From positions 1,488,001 to 1,552,000 of the forward strand of contig JAVTLE010000017.1 of assembly GCA_033439295.1 (NCBI GenBank): a stretch of 64,000 nt of DNA. The letters are read 5' to 3'. This DNA is from Deuterostichococcus epilithicus (lineage: Eukaryota > Chlorophyta > Trebouxiophyceae > Prasiolales > Stichococcaceae). A program made the translations under genes and the position numbers. Numbering within the stretch: the first letter of the stretch is position 1; every line of letters begins with the position of its first letter. Positions 19,660 to 30,735 of the stretch are shown piece by piece. The notes beneath the pieces were generated by a model. That model ran no database searches and was not told where the DNA came from. It was given only the letters and a program-made list of their open reading frames with translations.

Positions 19660-22600
19660 TCACATTGCCACGACGAAGCTCTGCAGCTGCGCCAGCATCT
19701 GCTTGACGGCCGCCGCCGCTAGCGGCGAGCTCAGCTGCGCTTGGAAAGCCCGCAGCATCTCGAACGTGGGCGGGTCCCCCCGGATGCCGGCAGCCAGCTC
19801 TTCCTCCGCCACCATCGCCAGCAGTGCGTTCGCCAGCGCCTGAAGAGCAGAGTCGTTTGATTGTCAGCACCTGCGGGCTGTGGGGCGATCATCAATAGTC
19901 GTGAAGCACCGTCTGCACGAGGGATGAGGCTTTTCGATGCCATGCTTGAGAAGCAGCGCAATGCAACCAGGCCTAAGGGAATTCGTGAATTGTAGTGTTC
20001 CTGGGAGGGTGGCAGCCAGCAGGCCCAGGCGCAGCGCCGCCGCTGGCCCCAGGGCCGTTGCTGCCGGGGAAGGTGCGCGTGTCATCGTACCTACATGGCT
20101 CAGGTGGCCTGCCGCTGCTCCCCCAACGCTTCTTCTGTTGCTGCGACTCAATACACTACTCGAATGTGGAACCTGGCAAAGCAGCCCACCTGCTCGATCT
20201 CGGGCGTGAAGCGGCGCTTGCGCCCCTCCCGCCGGCAGTGCACAAACAGGGCCACCAGCGTGAGCACCTGCTGCTGCATCGCCGCCAGATGCGCCTTGCC
20301 GCACGAGGGGTGCGCCACCACCTGTTCTTGGACAAGAAATTTTCATTGCATTGGTGGCGTCAGAGATCACAGCTGTCCGGCCGCCGCTGCCGGCACATGT
20401 GCGGCTGCAGCGCCGCCGGCCGCGCCTGACAACATGCCAGACGCGCCAGCCACCACCTGTCTCAAACAGAGTGCCCGCGTCTCAACAACAATGCCGAGTC
20501 ACGGAAGATCACTGAAAACCCTTTGAAACCTGTACAAGCGCCGTCGGAACCCGGACAGGATGCCGCACAGCAGCGCCTCCTGCACCGGCAGCTAGTCGGG
20601 CTCTGAGACACTCTGAAATCTTTCGGAAACCCTTTGAAGACCCTCTGAAGTGCCGTCGCACCTCCGACACGATGTCGCACAGCAGCGCTTCTTGCACCGG
20701 CAGCACGCTGCCCCACAACCGCGAGTGCTCCGCCAGCAGACCATGCAGCTGCGCGAATATGGCCGGCAGCTCCTGCGCGCGTCACACGGCGTCTGGTCAC
20801 GGAGGTTGGCTTCCGCACCAAACTTCCAAGACACAATCAATCTGGCGCAGAGCCTTCCGCCAGCAGCCCGCGCAGCTTGCGCAAGTGAATACAGCTTGCG
20901 GCTCCCGTGCGAACGGCAGCATGACCGCTGCGACTTTCCCAAAACGTGCGCGACCAACGTGCAGCCTGCAAAGCAACTATGGTACTCCTGCGGAGCCTGG
21001 GCCCGTGCAGTTCTGGCCTGCACTTGCCAGAGGCACTCTCTTGCCATGTGTCGAGCTGATGGATCTGCTGTGCCTGCTGACCAGGATCGCTCCTGGCCCT
21101 TCCTGGCGTCTCCTGCAGTCTGTGCCAGCGCAAAGGCATGGAGCGGCTGTGCGTCACCGCGAAAACCTCCGTAGAGCCCTTGCGCTTTTCGGAATCGTCT
21201 GCCCAAAAACAGCGTGCGTGGATCGACACATCCATTTGACGCCGCCGCCTGTTCTCTCTGACATGACAGCTCGTGCGCCTGGACTGCGCAAATGCGGCGT
21301 ACACAGACTCGTGCACGGACTCATATGCTTGAAATGTACCTGAGCAAAGGCAGAGTACACGGACTCGTCCGGCGCCGCGGCGATGGCCGGCAGCAGCTCC
21401 CGCAGCAGCTCCGTCGCCCTCCGCCGCACCGCCGCCGGCGACTGCAGCAGCGTCAGCGCCGCGTGCACCGCACCCGCCCCGGCCGCTTCCACCTGCCGAG
21501 GTGCAGAGGTCGTGATATTGGACGTCTTGTCGTCTGAGCCAAGCTTGCTGGCCGATGCACCGCGCCCTGTGCCTGCCGCCTCCGGCAGCCGTCGCAGGAG
21601 TGTGAGCCTGGGGACGAGCAACTCATCTGGGGCTTTGGGATCTCCGCTGGGATCCCCAGTGGACATGAACAACCGCCAGCCAGGGTTGGAGATGCTGAAG
21701 GCCCGAAAACGGCGTCAGAGGTCACCTGAGAATCAGCGTGCACCTCCACCAGCGTTGCGAGCGCCTCGCACGCCTGTGCTGCGGTCTCGTTGATGCTCCG
21801 CTCCTCCCACAGCGAGTCCTCCGTCTCCGCCTGCGGAGGGTCATCAAGATATTGCAGTCCACAGTCTATGATGTTGCAGTCCGCAGTCCATGAATCACCA
21901 CAGTGGCAGCATGACTGCCGCCTCTGCATGCGTTCTGCAGGGACATTGCTGTCATATTTGGATTGCACATGCTGTATCGAGTCTCATACATCCGAGCACT
22001 GCAATGCACAGACGAACAGACTGAACAGCCTGCCTGAGTGTTGGGTCCGCCTGAGCATCCCAGGCAGCGGCCTATGCAGCACATGTGTTCAGCGCATTTG
22101 TGATTGCTTGATCAGAGCATCTGGCCGATCCGGCACTTGCCTGCGCCGCGACATCGAAGAGGACGGCCGCCAGCGCTGCGGGGCCGCCGCCAGAGCGCGC
22201 CTGCCCGCATGCTGCCTCGTCCCTGCAAGTCAGGAGCCGACAGCGCTGTCGACACGCATGTGGCGGACACCAGCAGCGTCGCAGAGCAAACCATCTGATC
22301 TTACTCGTTTGCCATGCCAAGCGTTGAGGCAGTGGCCTCGCGAGCAGGTGCAGTGCGCATTCGAGGCACACAGAGCGCTTGGATGCCATTGATGCCAGAG
22401 CAGTGCGCGCCGCAAGGACCGCTCGATGACGAGCGCGGCCAAGCGGCACGCGCTCCGGGTAAAATCCTGAATTCGTGGATAAGAAACGGGATCGCACTGC
22501 TTGAAGATGTTGTTCAGCGTGCGGGCGAGGGTGGCCGGCACGTCCGAGCCGGGCCCCCAGGCGCGGGCCTTGAGTGCCGCTATCACGCCGGGCACAACGC

Positions 22601-23097
22601 CCAGCTCGCGCAGCGTCGCCGCCCTCTCCTGCAACATGAATGCAAGCTGCATATATATCGTGATCTTACCACAATTTACTACTGCGTCCAGGGAGACGAG
22701 ACCCTCAGCCCGGCTCCCTCAGCAGCACTAGCTCTGCCTGTCCGGGCGGGGTTGCTGATATGGCAGCGACATACGACGCATAAACATCGCTTTTGCAGAC
22801 CCTTTTTCTTGGCTTGAACGTCCGAGAGCCGTGCAACATTGGCAGAATCGCATCGGCGTCCGACTGACAAGCACGGCATGTCACGACATGTTGTGCGTGA
22901 GGATTGGCGCGGAGCCTGCACAGGAAGTGGCGAATGGCTGCCACACGACTGTACTGGTGCTGCCACCGCACCTGGCTCGAGGGTATATCGGCGAGGAAAT
23001 GCGCGTTCTGGCTCTGCGTCTCCTCGTTCCCGTCCACCAGGCGTTCAAGCGACCAGTGAACTTTCAGCGCCAGCTGATCTGCCTGTGAAGTCGCCAT
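19660..23097 (-). CDS. Armadillo/HEAT-like helical-repeat protein, family not identified
   Basis: Eight exons on the minus strand: 23097-22972, 22628-22450, 22222-22141, 21830-21726, 21492-21340, 20772-20662, 20321-20190 and 19839-19660 (stop TGA). They total 1068 bases, 355 residues, with consistent phase throughout. The chain is almost wholly alpha-helical in pattern, with repeated segments such as ALTLLQSPAAVRRRATELL, ACEALATLVEVHADSQ, AIFAQLHGLLAEHSRLW and QQQVLTLVALFVHCRR, as in armadillo/HEAT scaffolds. No enzyme motif, signal peptide or membrane span is seen, so a soluble protein-binding role is inferred. The third exon ends at a GC donor (AG|GCAAGT at 22140). Introns hold decayed copies of exons 5 and 6. 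I cannot assign it to a named family. Confidence 0.75.
20511..20594 (-). repeat. Intronic echo of helical-repeat gene exon 6 end and downstream intron
   Basis: On the minus strand, VQEALLCGILSG copies exon 6 VQEALLCDIVSE (20662-20697). The similarity continues past the junction into intron sequence (caaagggttt in both), so exon, splice site and intron were copied together. Confidence 0.8.
20845..20895 (-). repeat. Intronic echo of helical-repeat gene exon 6 start
   Basis: On the minus strand, a stretch with tattcacttgcgcaagctgc and gggctgctggcggaaggctc matches the exon 6 region encoding IFAQLHGLLAEHSR. It lies just upstream of exon 6 in transcript order, with several substitutions. Confidence 0.6.
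21279..21320 (-). repeat. Intronic echo of helical-repeat gene exon 5 end
   Basis: Read on the minus strand, ESVYAAFAQ here copies the exon 5 end ESVYSAFAQ (21340-21377), a short distance downstream of the exon in transcript order. The live donor gtacat is not preserved in the copy. Confidence 0.75.
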
Positions 23098-24129
23098 TGC
23101 CTGATCGCCTCACGGTGACGCCGTCACCCAGAGCACATGAGAACAATCCAACAGTATCTGCACTGCAGTCTGTCAGAGAAGCGTTGACAGGGTCGCTCAG
23201 CGAACCGTGTGCATGTTCAGATCGTTTGCTCAGACACGTCGTTAATTTTTTGTGTCGCTTCTGACGCGGCAGGTTGTATCAGCTAGTGCTTCAAGATGCT
23301 GAATCAGACACTTCCTGCGCATGAGTCATGTTACAGAAGTGATGAATGCTGCAGAAAAGCCAAACCGTGATGGCACGACCGCCGGGTCAGTAGTGGCGGG
23401 CAAGGCATGCTGCTCTGATCGTAGGTGCGCAGCTCACAATCATTTGCACGCAGCATCGTGGTGCAGAGTTTCTTTGTTCCGTTGATCAGCGCTTGCGCTC
23501 GTGCTTGCTAACCAGTGACCCGCGACATTCGATAGTCAGAGATTCCCCAGAAGTTTGGGTGTGCTCACTCGGAACGCTGCAGTTGGCTGGAGGCTGAGTG
23601 ACTCTGAAGACTGTTGCAGGCTGGGCTCCCGCAGAACTTGGCAAGCATACGCCAAGGTCCGCAACAAGACTTTTAGTGGGCATCGCTCTTCATTGAACGG
23701 CCTCCTTGCCGTGCATGCAGTCGATCGGAAAAGTTCCTGAAAATGCTCGATCGGGAGCTAGTGAAGGTTTATGGCCACCGCCGTTCCACGCGCGTGACGC
23801 ATTGCTGGAACGCGGCATATGTGCGCGGAGTGGTATCATGCACTTGCGAGCCAATCCTTTGCAGTCAGCTAGTCTTTCGTTGCAGCAACGACATGCAGCA
23901 GGTGGCAGCGCACTGCAGGCGTGCCCCGCAAAAGCTGGAATGATGCTCCCTCTTGCACTGCAGGCAGCGTTTGCGACACCTTCCGGCACGCCCCGGTGCG
24001 ACGGTGGTGACGGCCAATACCCTTGCAAGAGTCTTTTGCAGAGCCGTAACACGCCTGTGGACACACGCCAGCCCTTTCTGGGGTGCGCTCGGCGCAAAGC
24101 GCGCAGCGGACACTGCTGACGGGTGCAAT
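23098..24129. promoter_or_regulatory. Divergent intergenic region, helical-repeat gene / TAF12-like gene
   Basis: The genes at 23097 (minus) and 24130 (plus) start away from each other. The 1.03 kb between them has no recognisable exon and should hold both promoters. No specific motif stands out. Confidence 0.45.
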
Positions 24130-25788
24130 ATGCAGAACCAGCCACAGCAGCCGCACCCCCTGCAGCCGCCTGCGCAACAGCAGCCGCAACCCGTGCAACC
24201 ACAGCAGCAGGCGCAGGTGCTGCCGCCCTCGCAGCAGCAGCAGCAGCAGCAGCAGCCGCAGGCGGCGCCGCAGCCTCAGCCGCAGCCGCCGCAATTGCAG
24301 CCGGCGCAGCTGCAAATGATGCAGCGAATGGCACAGCCTCAGGCGGCCCCGCAGCAGCCAGTGCAGTCGGGGCAGCAGCATGCAGCGGCGCAGGTGCCGC
24401 AGCAGCAGGTCCCGCCGGTTGGCGGCCCTATGCCATCGCCGCCGCCGCCGCCGCAGCATGTCGCTCAGCAGCAGCAGCAGCAGCAGCAGCAGCTGCAGCA
24501 GCAGATCGCAGCTGCGCAGGCGGCGCAGCAGCAGGCCTTTGTCGCGTCGCAGGCGGCGGCGCAGCGGGCATCGCCGCGGCCCGGGCACCATCAGCCGCTC
24601 GCGTCGCACCCTGCGACGGCGTCCCCGTCCCCCCTCGGGCCCCGCGCCGGCCCCCAGGTGGTGACCCCGCATCAGTCGGGGCAGCCGGCCCACTGCCAGC
24701 AGGTGTCGAAGGCTTCCGGTGCAGTCGCCAAGTCTAGGGTGTGCTTCCGACCGTCGGGTGGGGCTATGGCATGGCTGGTTTCAGAATCAGTATGGCTTGC
24801 ATATTCTCCCCAGGCTGCTGCCACGAGGTACGACAGCGAAGCAGCCTCTGCTGGCATGGAGCCCCAGGCAGCCGCGGCTTGTGCACTGAGTGTCCTCCTC
24901 TGGTTAATCCTGCAGGGAGCGGGCGTGGCGGCACAGCAGCAGGCGGCGCAGCCAACTCCGCAGATGCCGCGTGACGAGGCTGTCCTGAACCTCACGGATC
25001 AGGTGGCTTTCAGCCGCGTGATGATTCAGGCGGAGCCTTGAGCAGGCGGAGCCAGGCTCACCTTGTTTTGCGCACAGGGGCACTGCCGCCAGGCGCCCGT
25101 CATGCACTCAGCAGCCCACACATACCTGGGATGAATGAATGAATGTCAGCGCATGGCCATTTGTGCATAGTCACCCACGTCCTGCCTGCAGCCCAGCACT
25201 TCCGGGATTGTTACGGTCCAAACACGCTCGTGCGAAGGGTGAGACTGTCTGCCGCCACAGGGCCGGGCGCTGGTGGCAGCGCACTTGACAGGCCAGTGGA
25301 CTGCTGTGGACCCGAACCGTGCCAGCATGATCTACGCAGGTGCGCCACAAATTTCATGGCTTGCCTCATGCGGCGCCCGAGCTGTGCACTGCTGAGCCGC
25401 CGGCACGCCCGCGCTGTCTCGCGCCTGTGCCCACGCCATCCTGTGACCACAGCAGCCTGCCCGACACCACCTGCTCGACCGCCGTCTGTCCTCGACTGCC
25501 CGCATGCAAGCCCCCGGGCGCCATGCTGTGCAGTGGTGCTCGCCCGACTCCATCTTGCTCCATGCTTATCTCATCCACCCCCGCAGAGGCCATGGTGGCG
25601 TAGTGGCGGCTTCATGACTGCGGATTCTGTACATTCTTGAAGGTCTCAGTCCTCTTCCGCAGAGGCACAGGCGGTGCAGCGGCGGCAGGCTGGTAGCCAA
25701 GCGAACGCCCCCGCGCCGCCAAGCGCGGCGCTGCAGCCGCCAAGGCAGGCAGGTCATCCGGGCCAGCCAGTCCAGGCGCCGCAGCTGG

Positions 25789-25830
<42 letters not shown>

Positions 25831-27362
25831 GGTATCGAGTCTCGCCTGCCAATGTGGGTGCGGCGGCGCAGGCGCACCAGCAGCTGCTGCAGCAGCAGGT
25901 AATCACGAAGCGCTTCGTCGTCTGACCCCGCTTCGGGCGCCATCACCCATGCAACCCTGACTGGAACAACTGCCTGAGGCAGGCGAGGGGGTGTGCATTG
26001 CGCCTGGAGCAGCAACTGTGCCCACGACCCCTGAGCACTATTCGAGGACCGACACCTCGACCTGCCGCAGGCGGCGCAGCGGGCGGTGCAGCAGGCGGCG
26101 CAGCAGGCGGCGCAGCGGGCTTACAAGAAGCCCCGAGTGGACAGCCCGATGCCGGCGGCCGGCACACCGCCGGCGGGCACGCAGCAGCCGGCCTCAGGCT
26201 ATGTCCCAATGCTCGGCACGCCGGCTGCAGCAGTGCAGGCGCGCGTCAGCGGCGTCGCCCTCTGATCGCTCATCTCAAATCAGCCTGTCGTCATGACGCC
26301 GTGCTAAGCTGAGCCGAGCGCGCCACCCTTCGCTGCCACAGCCCGCGCCCGCTGGCAACGCCTGCCACACGGCTGTCCTCTAGTGCAACCCCCCCCGGTC
26401 GTGGCAGACGATCACACTACACATGTTTTGCCTGCAGACCGGTCCGTACGGGCTGCCGCTGAACCATCTGGCACAGGCGGGTGCGGCTGCGCCCGCGTCG
26501 ACGAGCGGTCCCGTGTCAGGCTGGCGATCGCCGCAGCAGGCGAGCTGTCGAGGCCCCCATTTCCGGCTGTCTGGCTGCAGCTCTCCAGGGGTCCGGCAGG
26601 GGCTAGGTACCAGAGGCACAGCAGCATTCATCCTGGGTCTGGACCCACTTCAGCCGAGTATGACGATGAGGCCTCCGCTGCCGCCGTCGCGCCAGTGCAA
26701 CCTTCCTTTCTGAGGGTCGTCTTTGTTGCAAGGATGCACGCCACACGCAGCACGAGCCCGGCATCTGGAGCTGCCCCTGCTTGGCTCCTGACCTGCTTGT
26801 GGTGTCGTCCTGCAGCCGCGGTCGGGCGCGCTACTGCTGGCGCAGCCGTCAGCGTCGGCTGCGGCCAGCGCGGCGGGCGGCAGCGGGCTGCTTGCGCCGG
26901 CGGTACTGCAGGCGCTGCTTCGGGACATCGACCCAAAGGTGAGAGAGCTGGATCTCCGGCTCGAACCTCGGCCCCCTCGTGGGAGAGCAGTGGCTGCTCG
27001 TGTGCGACGAGTGGCCACCGGCACGGAATGCGCAGGACCGGCGTGGCAGGCGCAGCCGCCAAATATGCCTCGTGTTTTTGGCGCGGAACACGGTGGCCGC
27101 CCTGAGATGCTTGTGACTTGAATGAAACCCAGCAGCTGGGCTGCGCGCTCATGTCTCGAGCACGCACCAGCCACCCTGAACCCTGCAGGCGGCGCTGGCG
27201 CCAGGCGTGGTCGCGGCCCTGGAGGCGCTGGCGCAGGACTTCCTGGGCAAAACCCTGGAGCTGGGCTGCGCTGTGGCGCGCCGCCGCCGGGCCGACACGC
27301 TCGCCCCCGCTGACCTGGCTGTTGGCGCCGAGCGCCTGTGGTGCTTATCCAATTTCCTCTAA
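24130..27362 (+). CDS. TAF12-like TFIID subunit with long glutamine-rich N-terminus
   Basis: Seven exons: 24130-24702, 24916-25002, 25671-25898, 26071-26238, 26438-26539, 26816-26938 and 27189-27362 (stop TAA), 1455 bases, 484 residues. About 380 N-terminal residues are Gln/Pro/Ala-rich with two pure Gln runs. The C-terminal exons encode LLRDIDPK then a histone-fold helix set: VVAALEALAQDFLGKTLELG, CAVARRRRADTLAPADL and AERLWCLSNF. This aligns by eye with TAF12 (EELLLEIADDFIDSVT, SLAKHRKSSTLEAKDVL, LEKNWHL). TAF12 pairs with TAF4 in TFIID and also sits in SAGA. Exons 4 and 5 appear to end at GC donors (26239, 26540). In the degenerate copy at 39440-40375 the exon 4 junction reads cag|gtgcgc, supporting that boundary. 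The histone-fold call is good; the Q-rich exon ends are less certain. Confidence 0.78.
24227..24255 (+). repeat. CAG microsatellite (poly-Gln) in TAF12-like exon 1
   Basis: A run of cag triplets in frame encodes consecutive glutamines. A second run is at about 24469-24500 and a third at 25790-25830. Such tracts are usually polymorphic in length. Confidence 0.8.
25790..25830 (+). repeat. CAG microsatellite (poly-Gln) in TAF12-like exon 3
   Basis: About thirteen consecutive cag triplets in frame encode a pure glutamine tract between PQLG and GYRVSP. Confidence 0.85.
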
Positions 27363-28510
27363 GGGTCTTCCAATCACAACACCCTTTCTTTGCTATCCCA
27401 TGCGCCGGAGCCGCCTGCCGTTGGCGCATCAGTTCCTTTCCTCTGGTCTCTGTTGATGCGGTAGATTGGCGATAGTAGTCAGCAATGCCTGCAGCTGCAA
27501 GGCATGCGACCTGGGGCCAGGGTCAGCCGTCCTTGCAGGCCGTATCTGACAGCGCTACCTTGGCATCTTCGCCTGCTTCTCCCTTGGGTAGCCGTAGGAC
27601 TCCGATGGGTCTTTGGTCGGCCGAATTTGCAACCCTAGTCTCCTGGCTGCAGGCACGTCCACGTGCCTGGCTTTGGCGATGGCGAGTTTGTGCCTTACCG
27701 GCGGCCGGCCGCATCCGATGTGCACAAAGCCCGCCAGGTGAGAATGATCTCTGCGGTTTGTACTCAATCGCTAGTTGTCGGAGTTTGCAGACCCTGCGCA
27801 AGCCAATGATCCCGAATGCCTGAAAGCAGGGCCTCTCATTACGAGACACATACAAACCCGTGACTCTGAGATATTGCCGCTCAGGTAGCCTGAATGGTCT
27901 GATGAATGCACGTCTCGATAAGAAAATGCCCCGACGTACTGCTGGTCAGGTGGCCATCCGCCGTACAGCGACAGCTGCGGCGGAGCCTGGTGCCTCCACC
28001 GCCCTCGCTGCTGATAAGGCGTCAAGCCAGGGTGGCAGCGCTGTGCCGGCCGCCGCCACTGATAAATCGGCGCCGCACGCTGGGCTTGCTGCCGACAAAC
28101 TCATCAGGTAGCGGACTGCGAGTCGAGAAACGTAAGGACGCAATGTGTGGGCTGCATTTTGTGCATTGATCGGCAAAGCACACCAGGTTGCAACAGACAT
28201 GGGTTGATGTTCATCTGACTATACATGAGTGATATGTCGTTCGACACCGAAATACTGGGTCCCTCTCTTGCTACAAGCATCATACCGGTTGTACTTCACA
28301 ATCACGATTCGACACGACGCAGAAGGCATACGGTGGCCGTCTTGAAGCAGTGCACCTTGCTGCGAATAGCGAGGTTGGTAAATCCTAAGTACTGTTGCAC
28401 TGACGTGTTGGTAACACCCCATCAGGGCCACCTACCACCTCTCATAACCTAGATGTCCCCGCCCACAGCAGCACCACCACTGGCGAGTATGATCATGACG
28501 CAAGCCGAGC
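27363..28510. other. Convergent intergenic region with one weak ORF
   Basis: The TAF12-like gene (plus) and the membrane-protein gene (minus) converge here. An open frame to 28111 with an ATG at 27928 would give a 61-residue Ala-rich basic peptide (starting MPRRTAGQVAIRR). It has no recognisable motif, and I would not call it a gene without transcript evidence. Nothing else is seen. Confidence 0.4.
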
Positions 28511-30409
28511 TCAGCTCTTGCAGCCCAGCTGGAGGGACAGCTCAAATGATTTTGCCCTCCGCAGGTCCTTCCTGGGCGTCACCTTACCAACCTGCCGCCT
28601 GCTTGTGGTGCAGCTGACATAGGCCTCAATGACCATGCGCAAACCAATCAATATTTGCCCCTGCCACTCCTCCCACTCTGCTTGCATGGTCTTCTTGTCG
28701 CTGAATGCTGATGCCTTCAGGGTTTTGCTGAAGCTTTCTGCCGCGTAGTAGTCGTATGCCTCCGGCGGCCTGGAAGGCAAGGCAACATAGGATGTGCGGT
28801 CCAGTGTATGATAAAGGGGATAGAGGACAGCATGAAGACGACTGAATACATGCGAAATCGGACTTTTTGTAGGTAAGAAGCAAATGGTCTGTGGACAAAA
28901 CGCACGAACCGCAGCAGGTCAACTGCTGTTGTCGCTTTGTCCAGGTCCCCAGTATCGGCGCGGAGGCCCTGCCACTCCCGCACCACAACCTCCTTGCCGG
29001 CGTCAGCCGCTGGATATGACCCCTCAGGCGCAGAAGTCCTTTCGTAGCCCAAAGTAACGTACTCTGCCACGCCAGCGCTGATAGATGAGCCTGCTTGTGC
29101 GCGCCATCGCAGATCCCCGGGCACCCGCTGGCGCTCCATTCCTTCGTCTGCACAAGAACGCAGAATGGTGACAGAGTGAACCGCCATGCGTCATAACACA
29201 AAGCACATAACCGGAGGCTTGGCATGTACATTGGTATGTAGATTGACTTACAACAGTACAGCATGCATGCAAGGTAGATGCATCAGGAAGAGGCCACACT
29301 CTGCCAAGAGTATCATTAGCGGCGGTGTCTCACCTGTCCTCGGGTTGCCTTCTGTGCCGTCCTCGTTGCACACCACGAAGCTCTTGCACACAGGCACCTC
29401 AGTCGACCCGGCAGATGCTGTGTCAAGCACACGCAGTCTGCGGGCGAAGATTTCCTGCGGCCACCTTCCAGGGAAGCGCGACGCAAGCCTCTGAAGTCTG
29501 GAAGGCGGCCCGGGCTGCACCTGCATGCGGCTGACAACCACCCGCAGGCCCGTGCTGCCAACGCATCCGTTACCCGGCTGTCCGCCAGCTGGCTGGCACA
29601 GCTGCAGCTCCACCGTGCCCTGCACCTCGTAGATGGAGTAGCTTGCGCCTACATTGCTGAATCTGGCGGTGTACACGTTCCCGCTTGCAGGTGGCTCTTC
29701 CAGCCACGCAGGCTGCAGGCAGCCGCTGCGGGAAGCAGGAGTCACCGATCCAGCACTGAGGCCGGTCTGGCGGCACTTCTGTGGCACCCAGCCCGGTGCA
29801 AAGCTGCAGTCTGCTGCTGGTTGTTGCATTGGCGCTAAGCCTGCAAGCAGATAGAGAGCGTTGTAGCAGATATTGATGGCGCGCGTGTACTCAAGGCTCT
29901 GCAGCAGCCATCAGTCGTCCTCAGCTAGCGAATCAGGAGCACTGCAAACTGCCCTGGGCCGGCGAAACGTCCCCAGCCAGGCTGGTTCCCGCAGGATCGG
30001 TGCGCACAAGGGGCTTGCTGAACCATGCTTATTATGGCAAGCGCTCGCACAGTTGTAGCGATACTTCTCTGCATGATCCACGTCGCTTATCACACAGCGT
30101 CGCAGGCCGGGGGATACACAGAGTGTGGGCACACTCTGTGACGGTTCACCTTGCGAAGCAGTCGCAGCGTCACAGATGCGACTTTACCGACGCGCCCTTT
30201 GCTGGCATCAGAGAATAGTAAATGACGACCGCCAGCACGGCCAGGATAACAACATCCCGTGTTCCGGTGATCCCGTACGGGCCATATGTACGGGTGGGTG
30301 TTGAGGACGCTAAACACCCTGTTATACACCCTTTTAAAGAGGTTGCAAACTGGCAGCGCTTTCGCATTAGGCCACTCCGCACCAGCGCGCAGTCACAGCG
30401 TTCATTCAT
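28511..30409 (-). CDS. Single-pass membrane protein of unknown family
   Basis: Four exons on the minus strand: 30409-30188, 29898-29334, 29147-28910 and 28769-28511 (stop TGA), 1284 bases, 427 residues, phases consistent. The only clear feature is one hydrophobic segment near residues 52-66 (DVVILAVLAVVIYY) after a basic N-terminal stretch. This suggests a type II anchor with the bulk of the protein in the lumen or outside. The large second exon has several cysteines (CSFAPGWVPQKC, LQLC, NGCVGS, VCKSFVVC) that could form disulphides, and a beta-rich stretch around YTARFSNVGASYSIYEVQG. The last exon is helical and charged (MQAEWEEWQGQILIGLRM). I recognise no catalytic motif. It diverges from the GH32 gene. 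Exon 1 is supported by phase and the membrane segment only. Confidence 0.68.
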
Positions 30410-30735
30410 TGATCACACAGGGACAGAAGCGAAGGGCCTCGCAGTAGCGCGATTTGGGCTGTGTCTGAATTTTGAGCTATCTCTCCGACGGGCATCACCT
30501 CGCGAGGGTTGGGAGCCCACGTGCCTGTCTGACAATCTTTTGATTGGGAATCCTGCAGTTTCAACGACGCCTGATGCCGTTGAGGTGCAGGGCCGGCACG
30601 GCGTCAACCTCTCAAGGGTTTACCTCACCTGGTCAGCCTCGAACCGCTCAGGTTGCTGCACTGTGGCGTGTTCGCCGTAATCGTTGACTGGTGTTGTCAT
30701 GTCCTGTTGTCCGCCTTGCCGAGGCCGTTGAAAAA
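30410..30735. promoter_or_regulatory. Divergent intergenic region, membrane protein / GH32 gene
   Basis: Two start codons face away from each other across 326 bases, so both promoters lie here. Most of the interval is occupied by a copy of a dispersed repeat (30503-30630) also found at 47868-47990. Confidence 0.5.
30503..30630 (+). repeat. Dispersed repeat, copy A
   Basis: This copy begins ttgggagcccacgtgc, continues with gtctgacaa and gattggga, and ends around ggcgtcaac and tcacctg. The same blocks in the same order and orientation occur at 47868-47990, with small indels between them. No coding potential or terminal repeats are seen, so its class is unknown. Confidence 0.65.

Noticed and set aside
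24227-24500. CAG triplet runs as a possible CRISPR-like or satellite array
   Set aside because: They are in-frame poly-Gln tracts inside a coding exon, without spacers.
24123-24737. Ala-rich and Leu/Arg-rich long frames overlapping the TAF12-like first exon
   Set aside because: They are the other frames of the CAG-rich coding sequence (CAG read as AGC or GCA, or antisense CTG).
27928-28111. 61-codon Ala-rich ORF in the gap after the TAF12-like gene
   Set aside because: No motif, no partner exon and unremarkable length for this base composition; not called as a gene.
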